16,311 nucleotides of DNA from Gudongella sp051744365 (GTDB lineage Bacteria; Bacillota; Clostridia; Tissierellales; Tissierellaceae), in assembly GCA_051744365.1 (NCBI GenBank), contig JBNJCX010000037.1:1-16311 (forward strand). Direction: 5' to 3'. Both the position numbers and the translations under genes were made by a program. Of this stretch, positions 15,037 through 16,311 are shown piece by piece (within the stretch, counting starts at the first letter, position 1; each line of letters begins with the position of its first letter). A model generated the notes under the pieces. It searched no databases. It saw nothing but the letters and a program-made list of their open reading frames with translations, and was not told the origin of the DNA.

Positions 15037-16203
15037 TCAGCTTTGACTTAGAATAAAGTCAGCGGCCTCCCTCACTGATTCAAAGTTCTCTGACCGGAGG
15101 ATATAGGAATAATCTCCAAGTGCCGCGGAGAAAATCGTGGCAATCGGTCCATCAGTTACAATAAGATCACCGTGCTTTTCATATGCCAGTCTTCTGATTG
15201 CCTCGTAGTCAGTATCGATTTTCTTCTTTATACCCACAAAACCACAGTAGTATCTGGTTTTAGGGAAATCCCCAATATCTTTTCCCGAAACCATCTTGGC
15301 ATACTTGCCATAAATATCAATTTCATTCGCATAATTAAACATATCCAGAGATAATCCTCCCGGTGGACGGACATTGACCTCTAGAGCAATAAGCTCGTTT
15401 TCTGCTGTCCTGAAAAATTCAATGTGAAAAAATCTTTCTTTAAGTTCGAATTCCTTCACGGCCTTCATACCGTATTCCAGAAGGTCATCAGGAATATCTC
15501 TCTGATTGTAGTAGAATTGGTTTAAACCATCGTTAACTGTTTCCATTACACCGGTGCCGAAAATAAATGAGTTCTTGAAGACCACATTGCCGTCCTTGTC
15601 AACAAGTCCGTCAAATGTGTGTATCTCTCCCTGAATGAATTCCTCCATAATATAATCCGTTGAAGGCTTGGTTTCGAAGAAATTCTGGAGATCCTCATCA
15701 CTTTTTATTTTATAGGTATTTGCAGCGCCTACTCCATTGTCCGGTTTTGCACAGAGAGGGTAGCCGACCTCCTCAATAAATTTCCTTGCATCCTCAATGG
15801 ATGAGACAATCCTACCCCGTGCAACTGGAATTTCAGCATTGATAAAGTGCTGCTTCATCCTGGATTTCAGTTTGATCGAGGGGATATGGAATGTCTTGAA
15901 ACCTTCAACATTGAAATCCATCCTCAATCTTGCATCCTGTTCAATCCAATGCTCATTATGTGATTCAATATAATCGAGCTTACCGTACTTGAATGTAAAG
16001 TAACCGCATGCACGAAGCATCTGCTCATAATTCCCCATATTATCCACTCTGTAGTATTCAGTCATGGAATCCCGCAAATCAGGATCAAGGGAATCGTATG
16101 GTTCAGAGCCCAAGCCGAGTACTGTCAGGCCTTCCTTTTTCATGGCGATTGCAAAATATTTGAAATTGGTGGGGAAATGAGGTGATATAAATACATAATT
16201 CAT
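15037..16203 (-). CDS. ATP-grasp domain-containing ligase
   Basis: A 388-residue ATP-grasp protein, the fold that activates a carboxylate as an acyl phosphate and couples it to an amine or thiol. Residues about 1-105 form an N-terminal Rossmann-like part (MNYVFISPHFP, VLGLGSEP). The ATP-grasp core includes Lys153 in PLCAKPDNGVGA, MEEFIQGEIHTFDG (186-199), and the metal and ATP residues Glu262 and Glu275, Asn277 and Arg279 in ALEVNVRPPGG. The C-terminal 100 residues (GFVGIKKKIDTDYEAI onward) have no motif I recognise and may set specificity. The ATG has GAAAGGAG six bases upstream. It is the first gene of a two-gene operon with an esterase. Carboxylate-amine ligases of amino-acid, dipeptide or secondary metabolite pathways look alike at this level, so no substrate is claimed. 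Confidence 0.85.
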   Translation of the reverse strand: MNYVFISPHFPTNFKYFAIAMKKEGLTVLGLGSEPYDSLDPDLRDSMTEYYRVDNMGNYEQMLRACGYFTFKYGKLDYIESHNEHWIEQDARLRMDFNVEGFKTFHIPSIKLKSRMKQHFINAEIPVARGRIVSSIEDARKFIEEVGYPLCAKPDNGVGAANTYKIKSDEDLQNFFETKPSTDYIMEEFIQGEIHTFDGLVDKDGNVVFKNSFIFGTGVMETVNDGLNQFYYNQRDIPDDLLEYGMKAVKEFELKERFFHIEFFRTAENELIALEVNVRPPGGLSLDMFNYANEIDIYGKYAKMVSGKDIGDFPKTRYYCGFVGIKKKIDTDYEAIRRLAYEKHGDLIVTDGPIATIFSAALGDYSYILRSENFESVREAADFILSQS

Positions 16204-16248
16204 GATTTGCTCCTTTCTGTAGCATCTACCAATGATATTTTAAAATCT

Positions 16249-16257
16249 ATTATAACA
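16249..16257 (-). promoter_or_regulatory. Extended -10 promoter of the ATP-grasp/esterase operon
   Basis: On the minus strand TGTTATAAT (16257-16249) is a perfect extended -10 (TGnTATAAT), about 46 bases before the start codon. The -35 candidate TTGTAG (16280-16275) has a 20-base spacer and is poor, which an extended -10 can tolerate. Confidence 0.6.
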
Positions 16258-16311
16258 GCTGCTAAACTGAAATACTACAATATTTTGAAACTTCAGATAA
16301 TAAAATTTTGT

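Noticed and set aside
1..16311. CRISPR arrays, insertion sequences, tRNA or rRNA genes
   Set aside because: No repeated spacer structure, transposase, terminal inverted repeats or tRNA-like cloverleaf was noticed on either strand.

Overview
This is a gene-dense stretch of bacterial chromosome with moderately low GC (roughly 40% by eye). It most resembles an anaerobic Clostridia-type member of the Bacillota. The reasons are strong AGGAGG-like ribosome binding sites, frequent AGA/AGG arginine and ATA isoleucine codons, several TTG/GTG starts, a one-piece PurL of about 1243 residues with a fused glutaminase domain, and a serC-serA-DUF1015 block. The genus cannot be fixed from the sequence. No mobile element, CRISPR array, tRNA or rRNA was seen; this looks like ordinary core metabolism plus a few less understood enzymes.

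Layout. (1) 1-3143, minus strand: serC, serA and a DUF1015 protein cut by the window edge, in a tight operon with gaps of 12-13 nt; this is the serine branch from 3-phosphoglycerate. (2) 3302-5924, plus strand: cobU, cobS, a cobC-like phosphatase and a TIM-barrel sugar-isomerase-like protein, overlapping or nearly so. The first three assemble the cobalamin nucleotide loop; the role of the fourth is unknown. (3) 6031-7385, plus strand: class II fructose-bisphosphate aldolase, then a small HExxH metallopeptidase-family protein, ending at a hairpin shared with the convergent gene. (4) 7463-9171: an HpcH/HpaI aldolase (minus) and an MBL-fold hydrolase (plus), divergently transcribed and both probably starting at TTG. 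(5) 9318-10310, plus strand: an ADP-ribosylglycohydrolase with its own terminator. (6) 10472-14203, plus strand: purL, with a probable AUU start, ending at a perfect 21-bp hairpin. (7) 14260-16203, minus strand: a two-gene operon of an ATP-grasp ligase followed by an esterase, with no assigned pathway.

Most transcription units are closed by recognisable hairpins (7420-7458, 9173-9204, 10332-10374, 14212-14257). Promoters could be proposed for fba, the HpcH/HpaI gene, purL and the ATP-grasp gene, with varying confidence. The least explained parts are the ATP-grasp/esterase pair, the isomerase-like gene attached to the cob operon, the DUF1015 gene attached to the serine operon, and the unusual purL start.
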